NCBI RefSeq assembly: GCF_001238295.1
Contig: NZ_LGXZ01000006.1
Span: 1 to 64,000, forward strand
Origin: Ruegeria sp. 6PALISEP08
Lineage (GTDB): Bacteria; Pseudomonadota; Alphaproteobacteria; Rhodobacterales; Rhodobacteraceae
Reading direction: 5' to 3'
Length of the DNA stretch: 64,000 bases
Positions 23,894 to 33,625 of the stretch are shown piece by piece. The stretch's first letter is position 1. Every line of letters starts with the position of its first letter. The position numbers were made by a program, and so were the translations under genes. Under the pieces are notes generated by a model. That model ran no database searches and was not told the DNA's origin. It saw only the letters and a list, made by a program, of their open reading frames with translations.

Positions 23894-25756
23894 ATGACCA
23901 CCGACAGCGAATCGTCCCCCACCGGCTATGCCTGTATTCAGCGTTATGTGAAAACGCTGGACAGCTCGCCGGGCGTTTATCGGATGCTGGATGCGGACAG
24001 CCGGGTTCTGTACGTGGGCAAGGCGCGCAACCTCAAGGCGCGGGTGTCGAATTATACACGTCCCGGACATTCCGGCCGGATCGAGAAGATGATCGCCTCG
24101 ACAGCCTCGATGATGTTTCTGACCACACGGACCGAGACTGAGGCGCTGTTGCTTGAACAAAACCTGATCAAGCAGCTCAAGCCCAAGTACAACGTGTTGC
24201 TGCGCGACGATAAGAGTTTCCCGAATATTCTGGTCGCGAAAAGCCATGCGTTTCCGCAGATCAAAAAGCACCGCGGGGCAAAAAAGGAGAAAGGCACCTA
24301 TTTCGGCCCCTTCGCCAGTGCCGGTGCGGTGAATCGGACTTTGAACCAATTGCAAAAGGCGTTCCTGCTGCGCAACTGCTCGGACTCTATGTTCGACAGC
24401 CGAACGCGGCCCTGTCTGCTCTATCAGATCAAACGCTGCTCGGGGCCGTGCGTCGGGTTGATCTCGGAAGAGGCATACCGCGAAAGCGTCAAAGACGCAG
24501 AACGCTTCCTGTCGGGCCGGTCGACCAAAGTGCAGGAGGATCTGGCCGAACAGATGATGGCCGCGTCCGAGGCGATGGAGTTCGAACGCGCTGCTGGTCT
24601 GCGGGATCGTATCAGGGCGCTGACACAGGTGCAGACCTCGCAAGGCATCAACCCACGTGGCGTGGCCGAGGCGGATGTGATCGGTTTGTATATGGATAGC
24701 GGACAGGCCTGTGTTCAGGTGTTTTTCATCCGCGCCAACCAGAACTGGGGCAACAAGGATTTCTACCCGCGCGTCGGGCCGGATGTTTCGCCAGCCGAAG
24801 TGATGGAGGCCTTTCTGGGCCAGTTTTACGACAACAAGGAACCGCCACGACAATTGATCCTGTCGGATGCTATCGAAAACGCCGATCTTATGCAGGATGC
24901 TTTGACCGAGAAGGTTGGTCGCAAGGTGGAGATTCTGGTGCCCCAACGCGGAGAAAAGCAGGAGTTGGTTGCAGGCGCTTTGCGTAATGCACGGGAGTCT
25001 CTGGCCCGCCGCATGTCGGAAAGCGCCACGCAGGCCAAACTGCTGCGCGGGGTGGCCGAAGCGTTTGATCTCGATGGCCCGCCGGGCCGGATTGAGGTCT
25101 ACGACAACTCACACATTCAGGGCACCAACGCAGTAGGCGGCATGATCGTCGCAGGCCCCGAAGGCTTTATGAAAAACGCCTATCGCAAGTTCAATATCCG
25201 AGGCGATGATCTGACACCGGGTGACGATTTCGGCATGATGAAAGAGGTGCTGAATCGTCGTTTCACCCGTCTGCAAAAGGAAGACCCGGATCGTGACAAA
25301 GGGCTCTGGCCCGATCTGCTGCTGATTGATGGCGGTGCCGGGCAGGTGAGTGCTGTGCATGAGATCATGCAGGCCCATGGGGTTGAAGACATTCCTATGG
25401 TCGGTGTGGCCAAAGGGGTCGACCGCGACCATGGCAAGGAAGAGTTTCACCGGATCGGCCAGCGGCCCTTTGCCCTGAAACGCAATGACCCGGTGCTGTA
25501 TTTCATTCAACGCCTAAGGGATGAGGCGCATAGGTTCGCAATCGGCACCCATCGCGCAAAGCGGGCCAAGGCCGTAGGTGCGACACCATTGGACGAAATT
25601 CCCGGCGTGGGTGCGGCGCGAAAACGCGCCTTGTTGGCCCATTTCGGCAGCGCCAAGGCGGTCAGCCGGGCCAATCTGGTGGACCTCAAGGCGGTCGAGG
25701 GGATCTCAGCCGGGTTGGCGCAGAAGGTTTATGATTTCTTCCACGACAAAGGTTAG
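23894..25756 (+). CDS. uvrC: Excinuclease ABC subunit C
   Basis: The 620-residue nuclease makes both incisions in nucleotide excision repair with UvrAB. The N-terminal GIY-YIG domain ([27 protein letters not shown]) is followed by the UVR motif that binds UvrB ([16 protein letters not shown]). The C-terminal RNase H-like domain has [15 protein letters not shown] and [11 protein letters not shown], and tandem HhH motifs end the protein ([18 protein letters not shown]). Length is typical. Its stop overlaps the convergent EamA gene end. Confidence 0.96.
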   Translation: MTTDSESSPTGYACIQRYVKTLDSSPGVYRMLDADSRVLYVGKARNLKARVSNYTRPGHSGRIEKMIASTASMMFLTTRTETEALLLEQNLIKQLKPKYNVLLRDDKSFPNILVAKSHAFPQIKKHRGAKKEKGTYFGPFASAGAVNRTLNQLQKAFLLRNCSDSMFDSRTRPCLLYQIKRCSGPCVGLISEEAYRESVKDAERFLSGRSTKVQEDLAEQMMAASEAMEFERAAGLRDRIRALTQVQTSQGINPRGVAEADVIGLYMDSGQACVQVFFIRANQNWGNKDFYPRVGPDVSPAEVMEAFLGQFYDNKEPPRQLILSDAIENADLMQDALTEKVGRKVEILVPQRGEKQELVAGALRNARESLARRMSESATQAKLLRGVAEAFDLDGPPGRIEVYDNSHIQGTNAVGGMIVAGPEGFMKNAYRKFNIRGDDLTPGDDFGMMKEVLNRRFTRLQKEDPDRDKGLWPDLLLIDGGAGQVSAVHEIMQAHGVEDIPMVGVAKGVDRDHGKEEFHRIGQRPFALKRNDPVLYFIQRLRDEAHRFAIGTHRAKRAKAVGATPLDEIPGVGAARKRALLAHFGSAKAVSRANLVDLKAVEGISAGLAQKVYDFFHDKG

Positions 25757-26637
25757 GCGCGCCGACCCCGCCATAGGATAAAAAGGCCTGATGCAACGAT
25801 CAGCGCGCTTCCAATCCACATTGCAGGATCAAGACTCTCACCGAACATCACGACACCCAGCCCTATGCCGAACAGCAGGCGGGTATAGCGGAAGGGGGTC
25901 ACGGCGGACACTTCGCCTGTGCGCATGGCCTTCATCAGCGAGGCATAGGCTATGACCCCCATCAGCACCGCGCCGGTCAGGTGCAGGCTGGTGTGGATGC
26001 CAACCGGTGCCACAGGCGCACCCTCCCAAAACCGATAGGCGAGTCCCGCCACGATAATGCTTAGGAACCCGTAAAACCCCAGAACCTCAGTCCCCAAGGT
26101 GGCTGGGGCCGCACGGCTGGCAAGATCACGCCCGGCAAACCCCAACATCCCAAGCACCGCCAGTATCGACAGCATCGAAAAGCTGTCACCGGTCGGTTGC
26201 AGAATGATCACGACACCGATCATTCCGACGAAAATGGCGCTCCACCTCCGCCAGCCGACCGCTTCGCCAAAGAACAGCGCGGCACCCGCAACCACGACAA
26301 GCGGCGTGGCTTGCAGGATCACTGTGGCCGAAGACAGAGGCGTCAAAGCAATGGCCAACACATAGAACAACCGACCAAAGATTTCGAACAGAACCCGAAC
26401 TTTCATCGGGCGGGAAAGGACATCGGGATGCAGCAAGCGTTGCCCGCGGGCCAATGCGACCCCGGCAAAAATCACGGACCCGCCCGCGCCGAACAGCACC
26501 AAGACTTGCCAGATCGGAAGTACGGCCGAGGCCGCTTTCAGCAAGGCATCCTCCAAGGCGAAGCCCGCCATTGCGGCGATCATCCAGAGGCTGCCGATCA
26601 TGTTCGATCGGGCATCGGTTTGAATATGCGCTGTCAT
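25753..26637 (-). CDS. DMT superfamily transporter (EamA family)
   Basis: The 294-residue membrane protein has about ten hydrophobic helices in two EamA repeats and a C-terminal [11 protein letters not shown] start at MTAHIQTD (26637); an upstream codon at 26703 would add residues unlike the family. It overlaps the end of uvrC by four bases and is transcribed towards it. Substrate unknown; family members export amino acids, nucleosides or drugs. Confidence 0.82.
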   Translation of the reverse strand: MTAHIQTDARSNMIGSLWMIAAMAGFALEDALLKAASAVLPIWQVLVLFGAGGSVIFAGVALARGQRLLHPDVLSRPMKVRVLFEIFGRLFYVLAIALTPLSSATVILQATPLVVVAGAALFFGEAVGWRRWSAIFVGMIGVVIILQPTGDSFSMLSILAVLGMLGFAGRDLASRAAPATLGTEVLGFYGFLSIIVAGLAYRFWEGAPVAPVGIHTSLHLTGAVLMGVIAYASLMKAMRTGEVSAVTPFRYTRLLFGIGLGVVMFGESLDPAMWIGSALIVASGLFILWRGRRA

Positions 26638-26811
26638 CTTGCACTTTCGGGCTTGCGTTCGACTGGCAATCTGACCGCTAAGCCGGGAAAGGCCAAGAGG
26701 CACTGTTCTGTGGTGTCAGACCTGCGGCGCTTTGACCAAGCGGTTGCGAGAGATGCAGTTTTTTAACCGTTTGCCTTTTCTGTCCCGGACCGGCGATATA
26801 GGGTCCAAGCC

Positions 26812-27480
26812 ATGAAGTGGAATTTACCCAATATCCTGACCGTCCTGCGCCTGCTGGCCGCGCCCAGCCTGGCCGTTATGTTTTTGTATTTCACCCGTCC
26901 TTATGCGGATTGGTTCGCTTTGATCCTGTTCCTGACGGCGGCGATCACGGATTGGTTCGATGGCTATCTGGCCCGAGCATGGAAGCAGGAAACCAAGATC
27001 GGTGCGATGCTGGACCCGATTGCCGACAAGGCGATGGTGGTGATCGCATTGATGATTCTGGTTGGCTACTCGACCGAACACTGGACGCCATGGCTGGTGC
27101 TGCCCGCCACCGTGATCCTGTTTCGCGAAGTCTTCGTCTCAGGTCTGCGCGAATATCTGGGCGATGTAGCGGGGACACTGAAGGTCACAAAACTGGCCAA
27201 GTGGAAGACCACAGCACAGATGATCGCCATCGCGGTTCTGTTTTCTCAGGGCATCTTTGAACACTATGCCGTGATGGCCAGTTTCGGCATGGATGCCGAG
27301 CTGGTCGAGCAAATTATCACGGGTCAGGTCGAAGACGTTAACCACCTGCGATGGAATGTCGACGGCATGTATTGGGCCGGCCAGATCGGGTTGTGGTTGC
27401 TTTGGATCGCGGCGACGCTGACATTGATCACGGGCTATGACTACCTACGTAAAGCCATGCCACATCTGAAGGAGGGCTAA
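26812..27480 (+). CDS. pgsA: CDP-diacylglycerol--glycerol-3-phosphate 3-phosphatidyltransferase
   Basis: The 222-residue inner-membrane enzyme makes phosphatidylglycerophosphate. The CDP-alcohol phosphotransferase motif DG-x2-AR-x8-G-x3-D-x3-D is present in ITDWFDGYLARAWK and IGAMLDPIADK. It opens with MKWNLPNILTVLRLLAAP, as usual for PgsA. It is followed by moaD after 3 bases, and the uvrC-pgsA-moaD-moaE order is common in Rhodobacteraceae. Confidence 0.93.
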   Translation: MKWNLPNILTVLRLLAAPSLAVMFLYFTRPYADWFALILFLTAAITDWFDGYLARAWKQETKIGAMLDPIADKAMVVIALMILVGYSTEHWTPWLVLPATVILFREVFVSGLREYLGDVAGTLKVTKLAKWKTTAQMIAIAVLFSQGIFEHYAVMASFGMDAELVEQIITGQVEDVNHLRWNVDGMYWAGQIGLWLLWIAATLTLITGYDYLRKAMPHLKEG

Positions 27481-27483
27481 CCG

Positions 27484-27729
27484 ATGGATGTTCTGTATTT
27501 CGCATGGGTGCGTGAGCGCATCGGCCTGCCGAAGGAAAAGGTCGACACACAGGCAGCCACGGTCAACGATCTTGTGGCTGAACTCAGCGCCCGGGAAGAC
27601 CGCTATGCCGCAGCCTTTTCCGACCTGTCCGCTTTGCGGGTTGCGCTGGATCAGGAGCTTTCTGATTTTGATGCCTCTCTAATCGGTGTTCGTGAGGTCG
27701 CGTTTTTCCCACCGATGACAGGCGGTTAA
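27484..27729 (+). CDS. moaD: Molybdopterin synthase sulfur carrier subunit
   Basis: The 81-residue ubiquitin-fold protein ends in FFPPMTGG; the C-terminal Gly-Gly is thiocarboxylated and donates sulfur for molybdopterin. The N-terminus VLYFAWVRERIGLPKE fits the MoaD family. GGAGGG lies upstream of the ATG. It is encoded directly before its partner moaE. Confidence 0.93.
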   Translation: MDVLYFAWVRERIGLPKEKVDTQAATVNDLVAELSAREDRYAAAFSDLSALRVALDQELSDFDASLIGVREVAFFPPMTGG

Positions 27730-27732
27730 GCG

Positions 27733-28176
27733 ATGCGCGTCGCAGTTCAGGAAGAGGCATTCGATCTGGGGGCCGAGGCCAACGCCTTTGCCGCCGGGGA
27801 TGACGCAAACGGTGCCATCGTCACCTTCACCGGCGTTGTGCGCGACCTTGCAAGCGGTGATCTGGATGTGATGGAGATCGAACACTATCCGGGCATGACC
27901 GAACGTGCTCTGACCAAGATTGCGCAAGAGGCCAAGGATCGTTGGTCACTGGGTGATGTGCTGGTGATTCATCGCCATGGTCGCTTGGCCGCGGGCGACC
28001 GGATCATGATGGTGGCCACCGCCGCGCCGCATCGCAAAGATGCGTTTGAAGCGGCGGAATATCTAATGGATTATCTGAAGTCCCGCGCGCCCTTCTGGAA
28101 GAAGGAAGTCACCAATACCGGCGCGGAATGGGTCGCTGCCAAAGACGAAGACGAAGATGCACTGACCCGGTGGTAG
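27733..28176 (+). CDS. moaE: Molybdopterin synthase catalytic subunit
   Basis: The 147-residue MoaE forms the heterotetramer with MoaD and inserts two sulfurs into cyclic pyranopterin monophosphate. Visible motifs are GAIVTFTGVVRD, LEIEHYPGM-like MEIEHYPGMTE, VIHRHGRLAAGD and PFWKKEVTNTGAEWVAA, with the catalytic lysines in the last. It is three bases after moaD. Confidence 0.95.
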   Translation: MRVAVQEEAFDLGAEANAFAAGDDANGAIVTFTGVVRDLASGDLDVMEIEHYPGMTERALTKIAQEAKDRWSLGDVLVIHRHGRLAAGDRIMMVATAAPHRKDAFEAAEYLMDYLKSRAPFWKKEVTNTGAEWVAAKDEDEDALTRW

Positions 28177-28181
28177 GTGCT

Positions 28182-28208
28182 TCCGGCACCCAGGTTTCAG
28201 GTGCCGGA
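28182..28208. terminator. Hairpin between convergent genes
   Basis: A 9-bp perfect stem (tccggcacc / ggtgccgga) with a 9-base loop lies between moaE and the convergent secreted-protein gene. It lacks a U-run on either side, so it may be a weak or factor-dependent terminator. Confidence 0.55.
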
Positions 28209-28222
28209 TGTGGCAGGAGAAC

Positions 28223-28753
28223 TTAGCTGCTTTGCTCGGAATTGCAGGTACGAGCGGCTTCAATGGCTTTTAGCGTTCCGTCCAGGCTTACGGTGAAAGC
28301 GAATTCCTTTTCGGGAAACACGGTCATTTCGTATTTTTTCATAACATCATCAACGAATTGCGCATTGTTCGCCAGAATATAGCCTCCGGTGTATCCTTCA
28401 GCCAAATGCTTGGTTTTCTTGCGTGCTTCGGCTTCATAGAGGTTGCCGTCAAGCGACAGGAATATCTTTTCCTTCTTACCTTTCAAGCCGATGTCGTTCT
28501 GAGTGAAGACACCAAGATAGCCCATTTCCTGATCCTTGGTCAGGCCCATTTGCACGACGTTATTGTTTTCATCCACGCGCTCAATCAGGCATGAGCCCCG
28601 AGTTTCATCGACAAAGATGGTCCAACCAGATTCTTCGCCCCACTTTGTAAAGGTGTCGTTCTCTGATGGTATCACATCGCTTGAGGCAAAAGCCGATGTG
28701 GTTGCAAACGCTGTCAAGATGGCGGCGGTCTTAAATGTTGACTTGAGATACAT
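28223..28753 (-). CDS. Secreted protein of unknown function
   Basis: The 176-residue protein has a signal peptide (MYLKSTFKTAAILTAFATTSAFA, cleavage probably after ASA or AFA near residue 23). The mature part has two Cys (SCLIERV and ARTCNS) that could form a disulfide. I do not recognise a domain. GGAG precedes the start by 9 bases. It is a single gene, convergent with moaE, with coding bias lower in GC than its neighbours. Confidence 0.7.
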   Translation of the reverse strand: MYLKSTFKTAAILTAFATTSAFASSDVIPSENDTFTKWGEESGWTIFVDETRGSCLIERVDENNNVVQMGLTKDQEMGYLGVFTQNDIGLKGKKEKIFLSLDGNLYEAEARKKTKHLAEGYTGGYILANNAQFVDDVMKKYEMTVFPEKEFAFTVSLDGTLKAIEAARTCNSEQSS

Positions 28754-29108
28754 AGTTCACTCCAGTTTATTGGATAGCGGACTTGGGTATGTGCAGGCAA
28801 ATACGCACTCATTCATATTATTGAATTGTAACGAAAATTGGAGTCCAGCCAATTGTATCGGCCAAAATACGCCGATCATGCCGCCTTGATTGCTTTGGAA
28901 ATGATGCAGAGAACAGGTGGCGTAATTCATCCGCCAGAAGATTGCATTTTGGCCGGGGACGAATAAGCGCCGATCCTGTGCAAATGACGAACCCAAAGAC
29001 GCTGGGCTGCCACGGTCGTTTTTGACCCAAACCGGACACAGTTTTCCTCTGGACGTGGATGCTTGGAATTGCGCTAAATCCGAACAAACGGAGCAAGAGG
29101 AAAGCGCC
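28754..29108. other. Intergenic region between divergent genes
   Basis: These 355 bases separate the secreted-protein gene from the PLP enzyme gene. Several short inverted repeats are visible (for example attggagtccagccaat at about 28838-28854), but I cannot assign a regulator, and no gene is supported. An open frame continuing upstream of the PLP enzyme to 29022 lacks a ribosome-binding site. Confidence 0.4.
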
Positions 29109-30317
29109 ATGCGAAAAGAGCTGAGAAACAAGGGTCTTGCCACGCGGTCTATTCATGCGGGCGAAGCGCCTGACCCGACCAACGGCGCATCTGCACCTGC
29201 GTTGCAAATGTCTTCGACATTTGTCACGGATCAGGTGGCGGGGTTCTCGGCCCATGATCTGGAGGAAGAGGCCCCATATCTCTATGGGCGCTGGGCCAAT
29301 CCCAACGTGCGGACGCTGGAAGCCAAGATCAGCGCGTTGGAAAATACCGAAGATTGCATCTGTCTGGCGTCCGGCATGGCCGCAGCAACCGCGATTTTCC
29401 TGACCTTCCTGTCAGCCGGAGATCACGTGATTGTCTCGGACGTGTCCTATGCGGGCGTGGCAGAGCTGGCGCGGGACACACTTCCGCGCTTGGGGATCGA
29501 GGTCAGCACAGTCAACATGTCCGACCTGACGGCGGTGTCAGCGGCGATCAGGCCGAATACGCGACTGATCCATACGGAAACGCCGGTAAACCCAATCGGG
29601 CGGCTGACCGATCTGGCTGCAGTTTCCGCAATTGCGCATGACGCGAGCGCGTTGTTGTCGTGTGACGCGACCTTTGCCTCGCCACTGGGGCAGCCCAGCA
29701 AAGAATTGGGCGTCGATCTGATCATGCATTCCGTGACCAAGTTTATCGGCGGGCACGGTGACGCCATCGGCGGCGCGGTGGCTGGCCGAAAAGAGTTGAT
29801 CGAGAGGATCCGCAACGAGTCGACCATTCATCACGGTAGCATCATGTCACCTTTCAACGCGTGGATGATTGCCCGGGGCATGGCCACATTGCCGCTTCGG
29901 ATGAAGGCGCATCAGGCAGGGGCCACGGCTGTAGCTGAATGGCTTGAGACGCGCGGGTCTGTCACCAAAGTCGTGTATCCGGGCCTGAAATCGCACCCAC
30001 AATACGAACTGGCACAGCGGCAGATGCGGAATACATCCGGCATGATCACCTTTCAGGTGGGTGACAACGCGACCGGAGAAGCATTTGCCCAGCAGATGAT
30101 CGATAAACTGCAGATCGTCCACTATGCCGTGTCGCTTGGCCACCACCGTAGCCTGATCTTCTGGATGGGCACCGACTCTTTGATGCAAACCTCTTTCCGT
30201 CTGGAAGGGGCGCAGTTGGAAAGCTACCGGGATTATGCCGGGGATGGCGTGTTCCGGCTGTCGGTCGGTCTGGAAGACCCAGAGGACCTGATCGCCGATC
30301 TCGCGCAGGTTTTGTGA
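29109..30317 (+). CDS. PLP-dependent trans-sulfuration enzyme (cystathionine/methionine gamma-lyase-like)
   Basis: The 402-residue protein is of the Cys/Met metabolism PLP family. YGRWANPNVRTLEAKISALE, LASGMAAATAIFL, SCDATFASPLGQ and SVTKFIGGHGDAIGG (Schiff-base Lys in SVTK) are in the expected order. It could be a methionine gamma-lyase, cystathionine lyase/synthase or sulfhydrylase; sequence alone does not decide. I start at ATG 29109 (MRKELRNK) because AGAGGA lies 7 bases upstream. Confidence 0.87.
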   Translation: MRKELRNKGLATRSIHAGEAPDPTNGASAPALQMSSTFVTDQVAGFSAHDLEEEAPYLYGRWANPNVRTLEAKISALENTEDCICLASGMAAATAIFLTFLSAGDHVIVSDVSYAGVAELARDTLPRLGIEVSTVNMSDLTAVSAAIRPNTRLIHTETPVNPIGRLTDLAAVSAIAHDASALLSCDATFASPLGQPSKELGVDLIMHSVTKFIGGHGDAIGGAVAGRKELIERIRNESTIHHGSIMSPFNAWMIARGMATLPLRMKAHQAGATAVAEWLETRGSVTKVVYPGLKSHPQYELAQRQMRNTSGMITFQVGDNATGEAFAQQMIDKLQIVHYAVSLGHHRSLIFWMGTDSLMQTSFRLEGAQLESYRDYAGDGVFRLSVGLEDPEDLIADLAQVL

Positions 30318-30338
30318 CCCGACGGCGCGCTGGGCGCG

Positions 30339-30677
30339 TCAATCAGCGTTGTTGATCCGCCCGCGCAATTCTTCAGCCTCTTGCCGCGCGGCGCGCAGGC
30401 CGTCCATGGCGGCGGCCAGTTCTGCTTCGGTCTGGGTCAGTTGATTGGTCAGCTCTGCCTCGCGCTGTTGCAGATAGGTGATGGCCTGATCGCGGGTTTC
30501 TTCAGCTTCGTGCAATTCCTGACTCATCCGGTCCAGGTCGGCCACGTCGCTTTGGCGAACGCGGGACAGGCGGTGGGCCAGCCAGTTGGCAAACCAGCCC
30601 ATGCAGAAGGCCGCAAACAGAATGATGGCCGTGGCGATGATGAATTCGGTTCTGTTCAACTTACTGGTCCTCTGCAT
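30339..30677 (-). CDS. Membrane-anchored coiled-coil protein
   Basis: The 112-residue protein has one N-terminal transmembrane helix (FIIATAIILFAAFCMGWFA) followed by a coiled coil rich in E, Q and A (about residues 45-112). The ATG at 30677 lies inside the end of the OmpA-family gene (17-base overlap), so the two are co-transcribed and probably act together at the envelope. No family is recognised. Confidence 0.72.
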   Translation of the reverse strand: MQRTSKLNRTEFIIATAIILFAAFCMGWFANWLAHRLSRVRQSDVADLDRMSQELHEAEETRDQAITYLQQREAELTNQLTQTEAELAAAMDGLRAARQEAEELRGRINNAD

Positions 30678-32586
30678 CCGCATCTGGTGCGGTCGTGTCA
30701 GTCTGGTCTGTCTCGGGCGCGTCAGCTTCTGTCTCAGCCTCAAGCGCTTCGAGACCTGTTTCGTCGGCTCTGACAGGCTCGGGGCGGATCAGGCGGAATT
30801 CAATGCGGCGGTTTTCTTCCCGACCTTCCTCGGTGTCATTATCAGCGATGGGCTGCGTTTCACCATATCCCACTGCGGAGTAGCTGCTGGTAGGAATGCG
30901 TCGCCCACGCAATTCGTTCAGAATAGACTGCGCGCGTGCCTGACTGAGTTGCTGATTCATCTCTTCACGGCCCTGGCTGTCGGTGTGGCCCTGAATCTCC
31001 AGCCGAATCGACCCGCAGTCCCGCAGGATATCGGCAATCTGGTTCACGGTATCGCGCGAGGCCGAGGCAATCGTGGCTGATCCGGGTTCGAATGCGATCT
31101 TGCTGGACGCTTGGACGTCAGCGATCTGTTGTTCGCAAATCGCCGGGTCAGGCAGAGCGTCTTCAGGTTCCGGCGGTGGCTGATAGGTGATCATCAGGGT
31201 GAATTCCTGCCCCTCACCCAGCTTGTCCGACAGCTGACCAGCGATACGGGCCTTGGCGTCTTCCTCGTGGCTGAGGCCGACCAACTCGACGGTATCAGGC
31301 GTCACGGTCAGGGCCCCGTTATGCAGCTGCGCCAAAGCCTCCAGCCCGGCCAGAACACGCACAGGCCAGTCCGAGGGAAGATCGGACACAATGCGTGTGG
31401 CGGTGTAAACCTGATCGGATCCAAAAGCTGCACGGGCGTAGCTGTCGACCATGTCACGCAGGGTCTCATCGCCCAGACGGCCACGCAGTTGCACCAGCCC
31501 CTCGGGGCTGCGGGTCGCCGAGAATTCAACCGGGCCGGATGCATCCGCGATCTCTGGTTCCGGCAACACGGCGTGCAACGCAAATACGGGTGGCAAGGCG
31601 GCTTCAAGCTCACCTACTACCCGGTCAAAAAGGACAGTGTCTGTACCCTGCGCCGCAACCAACGTGATGTCCGCATCAGACAGCGTCACGGTGCCCATGC
31701 CGATTTTGGATAGCGCCTGAATGCTCTGTTCGGCGGCTTCGGGCCAGCTTGGTGAGGGTTCTCCCAGGCCGATGGTGCAACTATAGATGCCTTGTAATCC
31801 CGCCTCACGCGCGGCGGCCACGATGCGGTCGCGAGCCTGTTCATCCTGCGCAGAACAGGCGTCGAAATGCCCGCCCTCATCATCGATCAAGTAGCGCAGC
31901 GTAAAAGGTGTAATGACCGGTCGAGGGGCCGAAATCGCCAATCCGATCCTCAGGCTGGGCGGCGCGGCGCGGGTCAGATCCTGCTCGAGCTGTTGTTTTT
32001 CCTGCTGGCTGTCGGCAATCGCGGTGATGCGGACCAGATCAGAACTGGCGGAAATCTTGGCGCGGGGCAGGCGCGCCAGGGCTTCGATGGCGTAAGACAC
32101 GGCAGCATCCCAGCCGTCGGGCTTGGGATAGTCCGCGGTTTCCATCAAGTCCGAAACTGCAACACTCGGGTCCAGATTGCTCAGCCGGTCGATCAGATCG
32201 GCCCTGTCCTCGCTAGCCGGAATCAGACCGATGATCGAGATACCGCTGTCGTTGCGCAGAATTTCTGCCGAGAATCGCGGTGGGGCCAGGGCCGAGGTGG
32301 CCTCGACCTCCATTTCATCAATCACACGGGATGTGTCGACCTCGGTTCCCGCAGCGGTCAACGCGTTGAACCGTGTGGCCTCGTCCGGTGCGGTTCCTGT
32401 CAGGATCACACGCAGACCGTCGGATTCGACCTCGGCCCAGTCATGACCTTTGAGGTCCAGTGAACGCCGTACAGCGAATTCTGATGTCTCTTCGATCTTG
32501 GTAACGGCATAGCTTGCCGCCACCAGGGACAGCCCGGCTGAGACCAAAAAGATCAGCACAACAGCGATAAAAAAAGGCAGACGCAT
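30661..32586 (-). CDS. OmpA family envelope protein with BON-like domains
   Basis: The 641-residue protein has an N-terminal membrane segment (FFIAVVLIFLVSAGLSLVAAS), a BON-like region (WAEVESDGLRVILTGTAP) and a long middle part with similar repeated segments. The C-terminal OmpA peptidoglycan-binding domain has FEPGSATIAS and LEIQGHTDSQG, with NQQLSQARAQSIL after it. The tail is acidic and rich in Ala and Asp. ATG 32586 is used; GTG 32601 is an alternative placed right at a GAGGAG element. It probably links the inner membrane to peptidoglycan. Confidence 0.82.
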   Translation of the reverse strand: MRLPFFIAVVLIFLVSAGLSLVAASYAVTKIEETSEFAVRRSLDLKGHDWAEVESDGLRVILTGTAPDEATRFNALTAAGTEVDTSRVIDEMEVEATSALAPPRFSAEILRNDSGISIIGLIPASEDRADLIDRLSNLDPSVAVSDLMETADYPKPDGWDAAVSYAIEALARLPRAKISASSDLVRITAIADSQQEKQQLEQDLTRAAPPSLRIGLAISAPRPVITPFTLRYLIDDEGGHFDACSAQDEQARDRIVAAAREAGLQGIYSCTIGLGEPSPSWPEAAEQSIQALSKIGMGTVTLSDADITLVAAQGTDTVLFDRVVGELEAALPPVFALHAVLPEPEIADASGPVEFSATRSPEGLVQLRGRLGDETLRDMVDSYARAAFGSDQVYTATRIVSDLPSDWPVRVLAGLEALAQLHNGALTVTPDTVELVGLSHEEDAKARIAGQLSDKLGEGQEFTLMITYQPPPEPEDALPDPAICEQQIADVQASSKIAFEPGSATIASASRDTVNQIADILRDCGSIRLEIQGHTDSQGREEMNQQLSQARAQSILNELRGRRIPTSSYSAVGYGETQPIADNDTEEGREENRRIEFRLIRPEPVRADETGLEALEAETEADAPETDQTDTTAPDADAEDQ

Positions 32587-32650
32587 GTTTGGGTTTGACA
32601 CTCCTCAGGCGTTTGGCCCGATCTTTACAACCCCCAATCGGCAGGTGCAA

Positions 32651-33613
32651 TCAGAGCAGCAACGCGACGCAGAGGAAGATCAGCGGAATCAGGCCGGTGT
32701 CTCGGTTGACCCGGAACAGTTGCAACAGCTTGGCGTTGTCTTCCAGGTCCAGACAGCGCAGTTGCCACATCATGTGCCAGCCCATTGCCCAAGGACCGCC
32801 GAGCGCAACGACCAGAGCCAGGATCGAGATGTTCGGTACCCCTGCATCAATTATGGCCAGCCCCATCAACGATACCGTCGCAACCAGAAAATACTTCAGC
32901 CACCTAGCTGTATCCTTGCCGAACAGGCGGGCTGTGGACTTGATCCCCACCAGCTCGTCATCGTCGGCATCCTGATGGGCGTAGATCGTGTCATAAAACA
33001 AGGTCCACGCGATGCCTGCCAGATACAGCGTTACTGCAGGCCACCCGACCGAACCACTATGCGCTGCCCAAGCCAAAAGCGCGCCCCAATTGAAGGCCAA
33101 CCCCAGAAACACCTGCGGCCACCATGTGAACCGCTTGGCGAATGGGTAAATCGTCACCGGCAGCAAGGACAGCACGCCCATGGCAATCGCCGCCTGATTG
33201 AAACTCAGCAGGATGCCAAGCGCCAGCAGGCATTGCAGGATCATCCAGGATGCAGCCTGCCGGACGCTGACCTGCCCCGAAGGAATCGGGCGCGAGCGTG
33301 TGCGTTCAACCTGCCCGTCGTACTCTCGATCGGTGATGTCGTTCCAGGTGCAGCCGGCGCCACGCATCAGAAAAGCCCCCAATGCGCATCCAACGGCAAT
33401 CCAAAGATCTTCCCATCGGGGTTGACCGTCATGCAGGATTGCCAGCGCCAGCCCCCACCAGCACGGGATCAACAACAGCCACGTGCCAATGGGCCGGTCC
33501 GCGCGGCTGAGGCGCAGATAGGGGCGGGTAAAGGCCGGGGCATAAGTGTCGACCCAGTTGCCGGTGACGGCATCGGCGACTTGACCATCTGGTGTTGGGG
33601 CATTGCCTTGCAT
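32651..33613 (-). CDS. ubiA: 4-hydroxybenzoate polyprenyltransferase
   Basis: The 320-residue integral membrane prenyltransferase attaches the isoprenoid tail to 4-hydroxybenzoate in ubiquinone synthesis. The two Asp-rich motifs are NDITDREYDGQVERTRSRPI and DTIYAHQDADDDELVGIKS. RADRPIGTWLLLIPCWW is the usual N-terminal region. It is divergent from rsmE with only 12 bases between the start codons, so each promoter must lie inside the other gene. Confidence 0.94.
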   Translation of the reverse strand: MQGNAPTPDGQVADAVTGNWVDTYAPAFTRPYLRLSRADRPIGTWLLLIPCWWGLALAILHDGQPRWEDLWIAVGCALGAFLMRGAGCTWNDITDREYDGQVERTRSRPIPSGQVSVRQAASWMILQCLLALGILLSFNQAAIAMGVLSLLPVTIYPFAKRFTWWPQVFLGLAFNWGALLAWAAHSGSVGWPAVTLYLAGIAWTLFYDTIYAHQDADDDELVGIKSTARLFGKDTARWLKYFLVATVSLMGLAIIDAGVPNISILALVVALGGPWAMGWHMMWQLRCLDLEDNAKLLQLFRVNRDTGLIPLIFLCVALLL

Positions 33614-33625
33614 ATGTAAGGCCTC

